Below are positions 8,091-15,681 of a DNA stretch of 18,882 nt, one piece after another. Positions within the stretch are counted from its first letter, which is position 1; each line of letters starts with the position of its first letter. The stretch lies in the NCBI GenBank assembly GCA_030637925.1, contig DAOWFR010000069.1, positions 1-18,882 on the forward strand. The letters are read 5' to 3'. The notes below the pieces were generated by a model. The model made no database searches, was not told where the DNA came from, and worked only from the letters and a program-made list of their open reading frames with translations. This stretch comes from Methanobacteriota archaeon. GTDB taxonomy: Archaea > Nanobdellota > Nanobdellia > Woesearchaeales > SM23-78. Made by a program: the position numbers and the translations under genes.

Positions 8091-8095
8091 CATTG

Positions 8096-8824
8096 ATGAA
8101 AACATACTTATCAATTGTAATTCCTGCATACAATGAAGAGGAAAATATATTAAGATTGTATAAGGCTATAAAAAAAACAAAGCAAAATTCTAAATATGAA
8201 ATAATTTTTGTCAATGATGGTAGTACAGATAAAAGCCAAGAGATATTAGAGAAGCTTCATAAGAAGGATCAATCTGTTAAAGTTATTAAATTTACAAGAA
8301 ATTTTGGTCAAAGCTCAGCATTAGATGCAGGTATTAAACTTGCAAAAGGAGGACTAATCGTCACTATAGATGCAGACCTACAAAATGATCCTTCAGACAT
8401 ACCAAGATTGATACGAAAAATAAAGAATTCTAACTATGATTTTGTGTGTGGTTGGAGAAAAAATAGACAAGATTCTTTTTCAAAAAAGCTTTATTCTAAG
8501 ATTGCGAATTTTATTAGAAGGATTGTATTTGGCGAAAAAATTCATGATGCTGGATGCACTCTCAGGATTTATAAAAGGACCTGCTTTAAAAATTTTCATC
8601 TGTACGGCCAAATGCACAGGTATTTACCCACAATACTCTATCTCAGGGACTTCAAAGCAGGGGAAATGGTTGTAAGGCATCATAAAAGAAGATTTGGTAA
8701 GACAAAGTATTCAGGATACCGCTTGATCGGAGGCTTTATTGATTTGATCATTGTAAGAACTTCATATAGTAACCGTTTTAATAAACCTCTTCATAATTAT
8801 CGCGTAGAGAAAGTGCTTGATTAA
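8096..8824 (+). CDS. GT2 polyprenyl-phosphate glycosyltransferase (DPM1/GtrB-like, soluble)
   Basis: A 242-residue GT-A enzyme of family GT2. Visible motifs: LSIVIPAYNEEENI (5-18), FVNDGSTD (38-45), RNFGQSSALDAGI (68-80), the DAD metal-binding motif (92-94) in VTIDADLQNDP, DAGCTLRIY (151-159), and HHKRRFGKTKYS (195-206) with the basic acceptor-phosphate signature of dolichyl-phosphate mannose synthases and GtrB. It would transfer a sugar from a nucleotide donor to polyprenyl phosphate, giving the donor used by GT-C enzymes such as the next gene. The protein ends just after the family's PLH element and lacks the two C-terminal membrane helices of GtrB, so it resembles the short human DPM1 type. 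It is the first gene of the operon; the GT-C-like gene starts 3 bases after its stop. Mannose or glucose as donor is undetermined. Confidence 0.88.
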   Translation: MKTYLSIVIPAYNEEENILRLYKAIKKTKQNSKYEIIFVNDGSTDKSQEILEKLHKKDQSVKVIKFTRNFGQSSALDAGIKLAKGGLIVTIDADLQNDPSDIPRLIRKIKNSNYDFVCGWRKNRQDSFSKKLYSKIANFIRRIVFGEKIHDAGCTLRIYKRTCFKNFHLYGQMHRYLPTILYLRDFKAGEMVVRHHKRRFGKTKYSGYRLIGGFIDLIIVRTSYSNRFNKPLHNYRVEKVLD

Positions 8825-8827
8825 AAA

Positions 8828-10525
8828 ATGGACTTAAAAAAAATACATGAATTTGTACATAAACACAGACATAAGTTCATTTTTATCCTTTTTATTATTT
8901 TGTTCTTTGTCATCTACTGTGTTTTTATACCTTTACCTCTTTCTGCAGAAGATTTTGTTTCTGTTGGTTACACAACAACCATCTTCTCCCAAACCCATAA
9001 CTTCATGGATTTAGTATTAAATTATCATTACCCTCACGGCAGTGTATTGATAGAAGCACTTCTATACTACCCCTTCTTCTACACAAAAATCTGGCTACAA
9101 ACCTACACGCTAATACCTCTCTTAGTCCACTTCGCAATCTTCCTAGCATTCTACTGGTTCAACTTCAAATACGTAAAAAAATATTATATCCTTCTAAACC
9201 TACTATTCATCTTTCCATCAATGATCTTCAGAACCCTACTACACATGATAGGATCACAACACGAAGCATTATTAGCAAACGCCATTCTCATACTATTCTT
9301 CATCAACTTCCTAAAAAAACAAAACAAAACCAACCTAATCCTTCTGGCACTAATGTGCGGCCTAACCATATTCATAGAAACAACCAGTCTAATCTTTGTC
9401 ACTGCAATAGCACTAACCATTTTACTGATTAAAGAGATAAATCTAAAAAAAAGAATAATATATGTTTCTCTTATAAGCATTGCTTCTTTGATATCAATGC
9501 ATATCCTTAAACTAATAGAAGAAGCTCATTTAAGATACGGCCCTTCGCACATACATTTTCCTATAACTTATCTTTACCGCCTCTTATTCAGACATGCCCC
9601 TGAAATAATTAATACTAATCCTTTTAACGAAGCAGTAAGTCTGTTAATAAAAAGAATCCCGCGATTATTCATATATTTGGAAAACTGGACCTACCTCTTA
9701 CTTACACTAGTTTTCTTCAGTGTTACAGTGTTGATAATAATTAATTACTTTAAGAAAAAACCAGAAAATCAGCTTACAAAATATTCAGTAATCTTCTTTA
9801 TAATCTTTTTCATTACACATTTAGTACTTGCATCATTATTACTTCAAGTGGATAAGGATGCAGAAAAAGAAACCTTTAATGTTTTTAATTCAAGGCATGA
9901 GATAAGCCTGTTGATTCCTTTTTACTTATTATTAGTATTTGGAGGGTTGGCAAACAATAATAAAAAAATCCAAACAATCACTCTAATCTTCTTAATATTA
10001 GTTTTGGTTATAGGAGCAACTTCTTATTTTTCAAATCTATCTAAGTTTAAGAATCACACTAAATCAACAGCTATTGAAAACACTAAATATTTTCAACTCA
10101 CATTAAAACTCGAAGAGTTACAGAAAGAAGAAGATATTTGCGGATTTCATAGCACTCTGGAGAACAAAGAAGTGTTTATCTTTTTCTCAAAAGGCAGACT
10201 ACTGGTAGACTGTAATATGGACAACAGCTGTCCTATAGAATCACCATACTTTGAAAATAGGATAATAAAAGAATGCAAAGACAAACAAGTGGCTTATATA
10301 ATCCCTCACCAATGTAAATTCCCAAGATACTCTTTTATTGAGGACAATCTTGTTGATACTGTGATAAACGAACTCAGAAGCATAAATGTGACATATAAAC
10401 TTGCTGTCTTTGGGTTTAAGAACGAGGAATCCAATAAAAACAAAATATATGTACTATACAATGTGGACAAGGTATATGAATTATTTTTAATAAAGATTTT
10501 CAAGCAAAAAATCAATTGGTGCTAA
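8828..10525 (+). CDS. Multi-pass membrane protein, GT-C-like glycosyltransferase candidate
   Basis: A 565-residue integral membrane protein. A basic N-terminus and first helix (about 16-36) precede a loop with LPLSAEDFVS (36-45). Glu41-Asp42 takes the position of the GT-C catalytic acid. About ten further hydrophobic segments run to residue about 405, followed by a soluble C-terminal domain (about 420-565) with several Cys (in DICGF, VDCN, NSCP, KECK and HQCK). Its partner is the GT2 gene directly upstream, which would supply lipid-linked sugar. From about 9040 to 9415 codon choice changes sharply to C-ending codons and CTA for Leu, then returns to the usual AT-rich pattern. I do not recognise a named family; GT-C membership is inferred from topology and the acidic loop. 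Confidence 0.6.
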   Translation: MDLKKIHEFVHKHRHKFIFILFIILFFVIYCVFIPLPLSAEDFVSVGYTTTIFSQTHNFMDLVLNYHYPHGSVLIEALLYYPFFYTKIWLQTYTLIPLLVHFAIFLAFYWFNFKYVKKYYILLNLLFIFPSMIFRTLLHMIGSQHEALLANAILILFFINFLKKQNKTNLILLALMCGLTIFIETTSLIFVTAIALTILLIKEINLKKRIIYVSLISIASLISMHILKLIEEAHLRYGPSHIHFPITYLYRLLFRHAPEIINTNPFNEAVSLLIKRIPRLFIYLENWTYLLLTLVFFSVTVLIIINYFKKKPENQLTKYSVIFFIIFFITHLVLASLLLQVDKDAEKETFNVFNSRHEISLLIPFYLLLVFGGLANNNKKIQTITLIFLILVLVIGATSYFSNLSKFKNHTKSTAIENTKYFQLTLKLEELQKEEDICGFHSTLENKEVFIFFSKGRLLVDCNMDNSCPIESPYFENRIIKECKDKQVAYIIPHQCKFPRYSFIEDNLVDTVINELRSINVTYKLAVFGFKNEESNKNKIYVLYNVDKVYELFLIKIFKQKINWC

Positions 10526-10556
10526 GACAAGATGCAAAACAAGAAATCATTAAATT

Positions 10557-10566
10557 CTTTAAAAAG
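10557..10566 (+). promoter_or_regulatory. Possible internal TATA box before the GT4 gene
   Basis: CTTTAAAAAG ends 25 bases before the ATG at 10592, in a 66-base intergenic gap that is long for this operon. It could start a leaderless internal transcript for the GT4 and exporter genes. The sequence is weak, and the AT-rich background gives such matches by chance. Confidence 0.28.
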
Positions 10567-10591
10567 GAACTAATAAATATGAGTGTTAAAG

Positions 10592-11755
10592 ATGAGAATA
10601 ATTGATGTGTGCGCTTATGTTGTGCATAATCCTATAAGCGGGGGGCAAGCAAGGGTTTTTGGTTTTAACCAAGCCTTGTCTAGATATGCTAATATTGAGC
10701 AGTTCTCATTCACACCAGTTATTATGAAGAATAAAACCTTTACTTATAATAAGAATTATAAAGAGCATATTCATCATAATTTCCTCTACACGGCTGGTGT
10801 TGTGCTTCTTAAACTATTTGGCTTTAGAAATTACGATTTCTTAATTCCTCACATATTTTGGTTTATAAGAATCCCAAGAGAGTTGAGAAAAGCAATTGAA
10901 AAAGCAGATATTGTTCAAGTTGAGCATCCTTGGCTATTAAATTGGGTTTCAAAACACATTAAAAAACCCATTATTCTAGTTGAACATAATGTTGAATTTG
11001 ATTTACAAAAAAATTTCTTTAATAAAAACATTTGGAGAAAATACATTGTTAATTCAATAAAGAAAAATGAAGAAAGGGTAGTTAGAAAGGCAAACTTGGT
11101 TTTTGCTATGAGTGATGAGGATAAAAAGAGGTTAAGTAAATTATATGGGATAAAGAAAAATAAAATTATTGTTGTTCCTAACGGAACAAGACTTGCTGAT
11201 TATAAATCTAGATTAACTAAGGAACAAACTAGAAAAAAACTTGGCTTGCAGAGATACAAGAATATTGTGTTGTTTGTTGGTGCAAAGCATCCACCAAATG
11301 AAGAAGCAGCTGACTTTATAGAAAACAAACTTGCTCCTAAAATGCCAAACATATTATTCTTAATAGTTGGAAATATTCGTAAAAAAGGAAAAAAAGCAAA
11401 TATTGTTTATTGTGGAAGTGTTGAAAACAAGAATTTACTACCTTATTTCAGAGCAACTGATATTGCTATTAATCCTACCACAGAAGGAAGTGGCTCAAGC
11501 ATCAAGATGTTTGATTATCTGGCTGGCGGATTACCCATCATAAGTACAAAGAAGGGAATTAGAGGCATTGATGCAAGACCTGGAAAAGATCTTTGGGTAG
11601 TAGATTTAAAGGATTTTTCTACTATCATAGCAACCTTAATAAAGGACAAGAAGTTACAAAACACACTACGTAGGAATAGCAAGAGATTAATAGGGAAGTA
11701 TGATTGGTGGGTTGTTGCCAAGAAGGTAAGATCATATTATAAACAACTCATATAA
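10592..11755 (+). CDS. GT4 family glycosyltransferase
   Basis: A 387-residue GT-B enzyme. The N-terminal domain starts MRIIDVCAYV and carries the nucleotide-sugar loop NPISGGQARV (13-22). Further landmarks are VEHNVEFD (130-137), VVPNGTR (194-200), the second-domain start IVLFVGAKHPPNEEAADFI (225-243), and NPTTEGSGSSIKMFDYLAGG (294-313). In that last motif Glu298 and the E-to-D change at Asp308 take the place of the retaining-GT acidic pair, and LPIISTKKGIRGID follows. This matches the GT4 branch of the RfaB/GT4-sequence type. I chose the ATG at 10592 over an in-frame GTG at 10583, because MRIID is the usual kind of start. It lies 17-26 bases ahead of the exporter permease gene, pointing to assembly of the glycan exported by that ABC system. 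Donor and linkage are unknown. Confidence 0.85.
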   Translation: MRIIDVCAYVVHNPISGGQARVFGFNQALSRYANIEQFSFTPVIMKNKTFTYNKNYKEHIHHNFLYTAGVVLLKLFGFRNYDFLIPHIFWFIRIPRELRKAIEKADIVQVEHPWLLNWVSKHIKKPIILVEHNVEFDLQKNFFNKNIWRKYIVNSIKKNEERVVRKANLVFAMSDEDKKRLSKLYGIKKNKIIVVPNGTRLADYKSRLTKEQTRKKLGLQRYKNIVLFVGAKHPPNEEAADFIENKLAPKMPNILFLIVGNIRKKGKKANIVYCGSVENKNLLPYFRATDIAINPTTEGSGSSIKMFDYLAGGLPIISTKKGIRGIDARPGKDLWVVDLKDFSTIIATLIKDKKLQNTLRRNSKRLIGKYDWWVVAKKVRSYYKQLI

Positions 11756-11766
11756 TCTCTCAACCA

Positions 11767-11772
11767 GGAGGG
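11767..11772 (+). promoter_or_regulatory. Shine-Dalgarno site that decides the permease start
   Basis: GGAGGG lies directly against an ATG at 11773 (no spacer) but 9 bases before a second in-frame ATG at 11782. The normal spacing favours 11782. It is one of few strong ribosome sites in the window. Confidence 0.5.
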
Positions 11773-11781
11773 ATGGTTGCT

Positions 11782-12564
11782 ATGAGCAATGAGTTTAAGA
11801 ATAATTTTAGAATATTGAAAGATCTTACTCTTACTGATTTTAAATTAAAATATAACAGAAGCATTTTAGGATTCTTCTGGTCTTTACTGAAACCCTTATT
11901 AATTCTTGCAACGCTTTATATTGTGTTCCATCTATTAATAAAACTAGACGTTCCTAATTATGAACTGTTTCTTCTTTTAGGCATTATCTTATGGGGCTTC
12001 TTTACAGAAGCAACAACCAACAGTATGAGTGCCTTGATCAGAAACACAGATTTAATAAAAAAAACACATTTCAACAGAAAACTCATAATTATAAGTACTA
12101 ATCTCAGTTCTTTAATTACACTCTTACTTAATTTAATAATCTTTTTTATCTTTATTTTAATTTTCAGAGCAGGTTTCAGTTGGCACCTTATTTTATTTGC
12201 TGTGCTATTAGCAGAGCTCTTTGTACTTACTCTTGGCATTAGTTTTATTCTGTCATCATTATATGCAAAGTTCAGAGATATGAGCCATATATGGGAAGTG
12301 TTGACACAGATAGGTTTCTGGGTTACTCCAATCATTTACCCCATAAGCCTTATTCCTAAGAAACTGCACAAGTTGTATGTTCTTAACCCCCTAACTAGGA
12401 TTATAGAAGATTCTAGAAATGCATTAATTTTTCACAAATTACCTCCACTTGATTTTAGTTATTTAAAACATGTAACTATAACTCTCCTAATCTGCGTAGG
12501 TGCTCTAATTATTGGAATATGGATATTTAAAAGGAAGAGTAGAAAATTTGCAGAGCAGATCTAG
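11782..12564 (+). CDS. wzm: ABC-2 polysaccharide export permease (Wzm/TagG family)
   Basis: A 260-residue inner-membrane protein with six predicted helices, the standard length for Wzm/TagG permeases that export O-antigen, teichoic acid or other lipid-linked glycans. The N-terminal amphipathic segment LTDFKLKYNRSILGFFWSLL (about 17-36) matches the family signature (LxxRDLKxRYxxSxLGxxW). Helices follow at about 36-56, 60-80, 108-130, 140-160, 170-190 and 232-252, with FWVTPIIYP (about 184-192) between the last ones as usual in the family. The start is chosen by the ribosome site described separately. The ATPase gene begins 7 bases after the stop and is its obvious partner. The symbol reflects family resemblance only; TagG or RfbA would be equally valid names. 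Confidence 0.9.
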   Translation: MSNEFKNNFRILKDLTLTDFKLKYNRSILGFFWSLLKPLLILATLYIVFHLLIKLDVPNYELFLLLGIILWGFFTEATTNSMSALIRNTDLIKKTHFNRKLIIISTNLSSLITLLLNLIIFFIFILIFRAGFSWHLILFAVLLAELFVLTLGISFILSSLYAKFRDMSHIWEVLTQIGFWVTPIIYPISLIPKKLHKLYVLNPLTRIIEDSRNALIFHKLPPLDFSYLKHVTITLLICVGALIIGIWIFKRKSRKFAEQI

Positions 12565-12571
12565 TATTAAA

Positions 12572-14059
12572 ATGACTAAAAAAAAGAATAAAAATTCCAT
12601 CATAGAAATAAGGAACCTGAGCAAGATATTTAATATACCTCATGAGCAAAGAAGCACCTTAGCAGAGAGTATAATTGGAACTATTACTAGAGGAAAGGTA
12701 AAATACGAACAGCTCTGTGCTTTAAGGAACATTACTCTTAATATAAAAAAAGGAGAGTTCATAGGTATAATAGGACCTAATGGAAGTGGAAAAACAACTC
12801 TTTTAAAGATAATAGCAGACATTCTAGAGCCTGAGAGAGGAAGTGTAAAAGTAATAGGAAACGTGGTTCCATTTCTAGAGCTAGGAATTGGGTTCATCCA
12901 AGACTTAACTGCAAAAGAGAATATTTACCTTTATAGTTCTTTATTAAAATTAACAAAAAAAGAGGTTGATGAAAAATTTGATAGAATCATCAACTTTGCA
13001 GAAATTAAGAAATTTATTGACACCCCTTTAAAGGATTTCTCCACAGGCATGCTTGCCAGACTTGCTTTTTCAATTGCAAAAGAAGCAGAAGGAGACATAT
13101 ACCTCATTGATGAGGTGCTGGCAGTCGGTGATGAGGAGTTTCAAAAAAAATGCATCTCTGTTTTTGATGACTTAAAAAAAAAAGGAAAAACAGTTCTATT
13201 TGTCTCACATAGCTTGGACATGGTAGAAAAGACCTGCCACAGAGTTATTTATTTAGATTCAGGTAAAATAGTAAAAACAGGAAGCCCTAAAACCGTGATT
13301 AATACATATAAGAAAAAAATAAATCGATTAAACCAAGCATTGAAAATAGAACTAAAAAAGAAAAAGCAATGCCTTGAAAAAATAAAAATACAAGGAATTC
13401 AAATAAACGAATTGAAAAACAAACTAAACAAAAAAGCCAAACTACAAGCATACGTAGATAAATTAACTAATAATGAAATTAAATATAGAACGAAGTTCTG
13501 CATACTTGTACGGGATAAAAATAATAAATTACTATATGAAAATGATGGAAAAACCCCTTGCGTTGTTAGAGACGAAAGAGGAAACCCCTTGTCTAAATAT
13601 GAATTTTTTATAAATAAGAAAATAAAAAGCTCTGGAGAAGTAATAATAGAAAAAGTGCTGGTTCTTGATAATAAAAATAAGAAAAAAGAATCTTTCAGAA
13701 CAGGGGAGGAATTTATAATAAGGTTATTCTACAAAGCAAAAAAAGTTATTAGAAATCCAGAAATAGGTATTGCCATAGTAAATAAAAACAAAATCTATCT
13801 GGCAGGCCCAAATACGTATCACTCCGATCGTGTTGAATCTCTTAACAAGGGAAAAGGCTATGTTGATTATGTCATTAAAGAAATCAATCTTCTTAGCGGA
13901 GAATACAAGATACATGCTAGTATGACCAGACCTAACAAAAAAGGGGCAGAGAAAGGATATTACTTCTACCCTAATGCTGCTAGTTTCAAAATAAAAAACA
14001 AGAACCTATCAAAAGAACATGGGCTGATTGAATTAAAAGGAGATTGGGTATATAAGTAG
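12572..14059 (+). CDS. wzt: ABC polysaccharide exporter ATPase with coiled-coil linker and Wzt-type C-terminal domain
   Basis: A 495-residue protein. The nucleotide-binding domain (about 8-245) has Walker A GPNGSGKTT (68-76), signature FSTGM (156-160, the variant usual in polysaccharide exporters), Walker B IYLIDE (176-181) and H-loop His213. A charged helical segment predicted as coiled coil runs from about 247 to 300. A stretch of about 55 residues (301-355, with KYRTKFCILVRDKNNKLLYE) precedes a beta-rich domain (about 358-475). Its landmarks (FRTGEEFIIRLFYKAK, PEIGIAIVNKN, LLSGEYKIHASM) match the Wzt_C carbohydrate-binding domain that recognises the modified end of the exported chain. The N-terminal domain acts with the permease just upstream. 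A TTG 20 codons earlier is rejected since it lies inside the permease gene. The chain-end cap it recognises is unknown; the following genes are candidates for making it. Confidence 0.9.
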   Translation: MTKKKNKNSIIEIRNLSKIFNIPHEQRSTLAESIIGTITRGKVKYEQLCALRNITLNIKKGEFIGIIGPNGSGKTTLLKIIADILEPERGSVKVIGNVVPFLELGIGFIQDLTAKENIYLYSSLLKLTKKEVDEKFDRIINFAEIKKFIDTPLKDFSTGMLARLAFSIAKEAEGDIYLIDEVLAVGDEEFQKKCISVFDDLKKKGKTVLFVSHSLDMVEKTCHRVIYLDSGKIVKTGSPKTVINTYKKKINRLNQALKIELKKKKQCLEKIKIQGIQINELKNKLNKKAKLQAYVDKLTNNEIKYRTKFCILVRDKNNKLLYENDGKTPCVVRDERGNPLSKYEFFINKKIKSSGEVIIEKVLVLDNKNKKKESFRTGEEFIIRLFYKAKKVIRNPEIGIAIVNKNKIYLAGPNTYHSDRVESLNKGKGYVDYVIKEINLLSGEYKIHASMTRPNKKGAEKGYYFYPNAASFKIKNKNLSKEHGLIELKGDWVYK

Positions 14060-14067
14060 AGGTAAAA

Positions 14068-15681
14068 ATGAGCGCGGTATTGATAATCGTTTTTGGTCTG
14101 CTTTTCTCAAAAGATGGGAAAACAGACGGCACGAGGATTAGATGTTTTGAAATAGCCAGAGCATTAAAGAGAAAAAGGCATAAAGTGGTTATTGCTCAAA
14201 CAGTTCCTATTAAAAAGAAGAGAATTGATAATATAGAAGTTATAAGTATTAATAAGGTTAATCTAAAGGAAACAGTAAAAAACTTTGATGTAGTTATCAC
14301 TTATCCACACGATTTCATATTCACTCTTTCCAAAGAATTAAAGAATATTCCTGTAGTCATTGACATCTATGACCCAGTACTAATCAATAATCTCTTACTC
14401 AAAAAAAGTGCTAATAAGCCATCAGATAACCTTCTTCCATTCTTAAAAGCTCTTTCAGTAGGTGACTTGTTCTTATGTGCAAACGAAAAGCAAAGATTAT
14501 ACTATCTTGGCTTGCTTAATCTTCTGGGGAAAGCAGATCCTGGCTTAACAAAACTTGTAAAGGTTCCTTTTGGAACACCCAGACACAAACTATCTGCTAC
14601 CAAGAAAATAATCAAAGGAAAAATAGTGCCTCATGATAAGAAAGTCATTCTATGGATTGGAGAAATGTATCCTTGGTTTGACCCACTTACAGTTCTTAAA
14701 GCAATGAATAAAATTGTACAAAAAAGAGATGATGTTGTTCTGGTTTTTGTTGGTCCCAAACATTTCCAAAAGAGTGAGGATGCTAGTGAACAAGCAAAAA
14801 TTATACGCAAAGAAGCTTCTGAGATGGGTCTGCTTAACAAGAAGGTTTTTTTTATGCCTTGGGTACCTTACAAAGAATGTGGAAGTGTATACCTGGAATC
14901 AGACTTAGCAGTTATCACATATAAATCATCAATAGAAAACGAATTATGTTATAGAACAAGGATTATTGATTTGTTTTGGGGAGAGGTTCCTGTAATCTGC
15001 ACACAAGGAGATGTTCTTTCTGAACTTATTAAGGAAAGGAACCTTGGATTTGTTGTGAAGGAAGGTGATGTGGATGATTTAGCAAAGAAAATTATGGAAT
15101 TATTAAAATCACCTAAAAAAATAAAAGAGATTAAAAAGAATATTAAAAAGATAAAAAAAGAGTTATCCTGGGACAAAACCATAATGCCTCTTCATGAATT
15201 CTGTAAAAAGCCTGTTCTAAGCAAGAAAAAGGAATTGCCTTTATTATCAGAACTCCCTGAGACCATGCAAAAAAGAGTTGAAGAGATGACTATTATAAAT
15301 GAAGAAAAGCTTAAGAAACTGACTGAAAAGAATGATAGAAGGGTAAGAATGCTGCAAGGAATAATCAAAGAGATAAGAGAGGATAAAGTTAAGGAAATAA
15401 GAAAGGTGGTTGAAGAAAAAAATAAACAAATACAACAAACACACAAACAAAAAAACAAAGAGATTAAAAGACAAAAAACACTCAACCAGAAGAAAAAACA
15501 AGAACTAACAAAACTAAAAAAAGAATTTGAAAACACACAAAAAGAACTTACATGGAAAAAAGAAGCACTAGAATCTATCTACAACTCAAGATTATACAAA
15601 CACCTATGCAAACCAATATGGGATGTTCACAACAAGATAATAAAAAAAGAAAAGAATAAGAAAAAAAGAAAAGCAAAATGA
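14068..15681 (+). CDS. GT4-like glycosyltransferase fused to a coiled coil and shared C-terminal tail
   Basis: A 537-residue protein in two parts. Residues 1 to about 380 form a GT-B glycosyltransferase of GT4 type: N-terminal DGTRIRCFEIARAL (20-33), VVIDIYDP (96-103), second-domain start VILWIGEMYPWFDP (193-206), and ENELCYRTRIIDLFWGEVPV (290-309) followed by the family's TQGD. Residues about 398-495 are a long Lys/Glu/Gln-rich coiled coil. The last part holds ELTWKKEALESIYNSRLY (493-510), KHLCKPIWDVHNKII and a basic end. That tail is shared almost exactly with the next protein. A ribosome-like AGAGGT (14058-14063) precedes the ATG, and the stop overlaps the next start (ATGA). The enzyme probably extends or caps the exported glycan. 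The tail resembles the coiled-coil plus xxSRxxxxxxxP endings found on some surface-glycan enzymes and suggests docking to a complex. Confidence 0.85.
   Translation: MSAVLIIVFGLLFSKDGKTDGTRIRCFEIARALKRKRHKVVIAQTVPIKKKRIDNIEVISINKVNLKETVKNFDVVITYPHDFIFTLSKELKNIPVVIDIYDPVLINNLLLKKSANKPSDNLLPFLKALSVGDLFLCANEKQRLYYLGLLNLLGKADPGLTKLVKVPFGTPRHKLSATKKIIKGKIVPHDKKVILWIGEMYPWFDPLTVLKAMNKIVQKRDDVVLVFVGPKHFQKSEDASEQAKIIRKEASEMGLLNKKVFFMPWVPYKECGSVYLESDLAVITYKSSIENELCYRTRIIDLFWGEVPVICTQGDVLSELIKERNLGFVVKEGDVDDLAKKIMELLKSPKKIKEIKKNIKKIKKELSWDKTIMPLHEFCKKPVLSKKKELPLLSELPETMQKRVEEMTIINEEKLKKLTEKNDRRVRMLQGIIKEIREDKVKEIRKVVEEKNKQIQQTHKQKNKEIKRQKTLNQKKKQELTKLKKEFENTQKELTWKKEALESIYNSRLYKHLCKPIWDVHNKIIKKEKNKKKRKAK
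15425..15654 (+). repeat. Direct repeat, copy 1: 3' module encoding coiled coil plus shared tail
   Basis: Copy 1 lies at the 3' end of the GT4 gene; copy 2 is at 17122-17372. Two blocks are identical base for base: 15425-15482 with 17122-17179, and 15558-15615 with 17276-17333 (58 bases each, silent positions included). Between them copy 2 is 21 bases longer, which is exactly one heptad. The ends then diverge slowly. This is a coding duplication, not an insertion element; no inverted ends or target-site copies are visible. Confidence 0.9.

Noticed and set aside
8071..8136. A 21-codon open frame starting at an ATG in the leader and overlapping the GT2 start
   Set aside because: The G run before it abuts the ATG with no spacer, the peptide has no recognisable pattern, and such short frames arise by chance. 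Conservation would be needed to call it a leader peptide.
12512..12571. An upstream TTG start extending the exporter ATPase by 20 residues
   Set aside because: It lies inside the permease coding region, has no ribosome site, and the ATG at 12572 sits 7 bases after the permease stop with a normal N-terminus.
15192..15536. Long antisense frames under the coiled-coil regions, including Phe/Cys/Ser-rich ones at 15247-15501 and 17027-17254
   Set aside because: Their composition is what the complement of Lys/Glu/Gln-rich coiled-coil codons produces; the sense frames have clear homology-type motifs.
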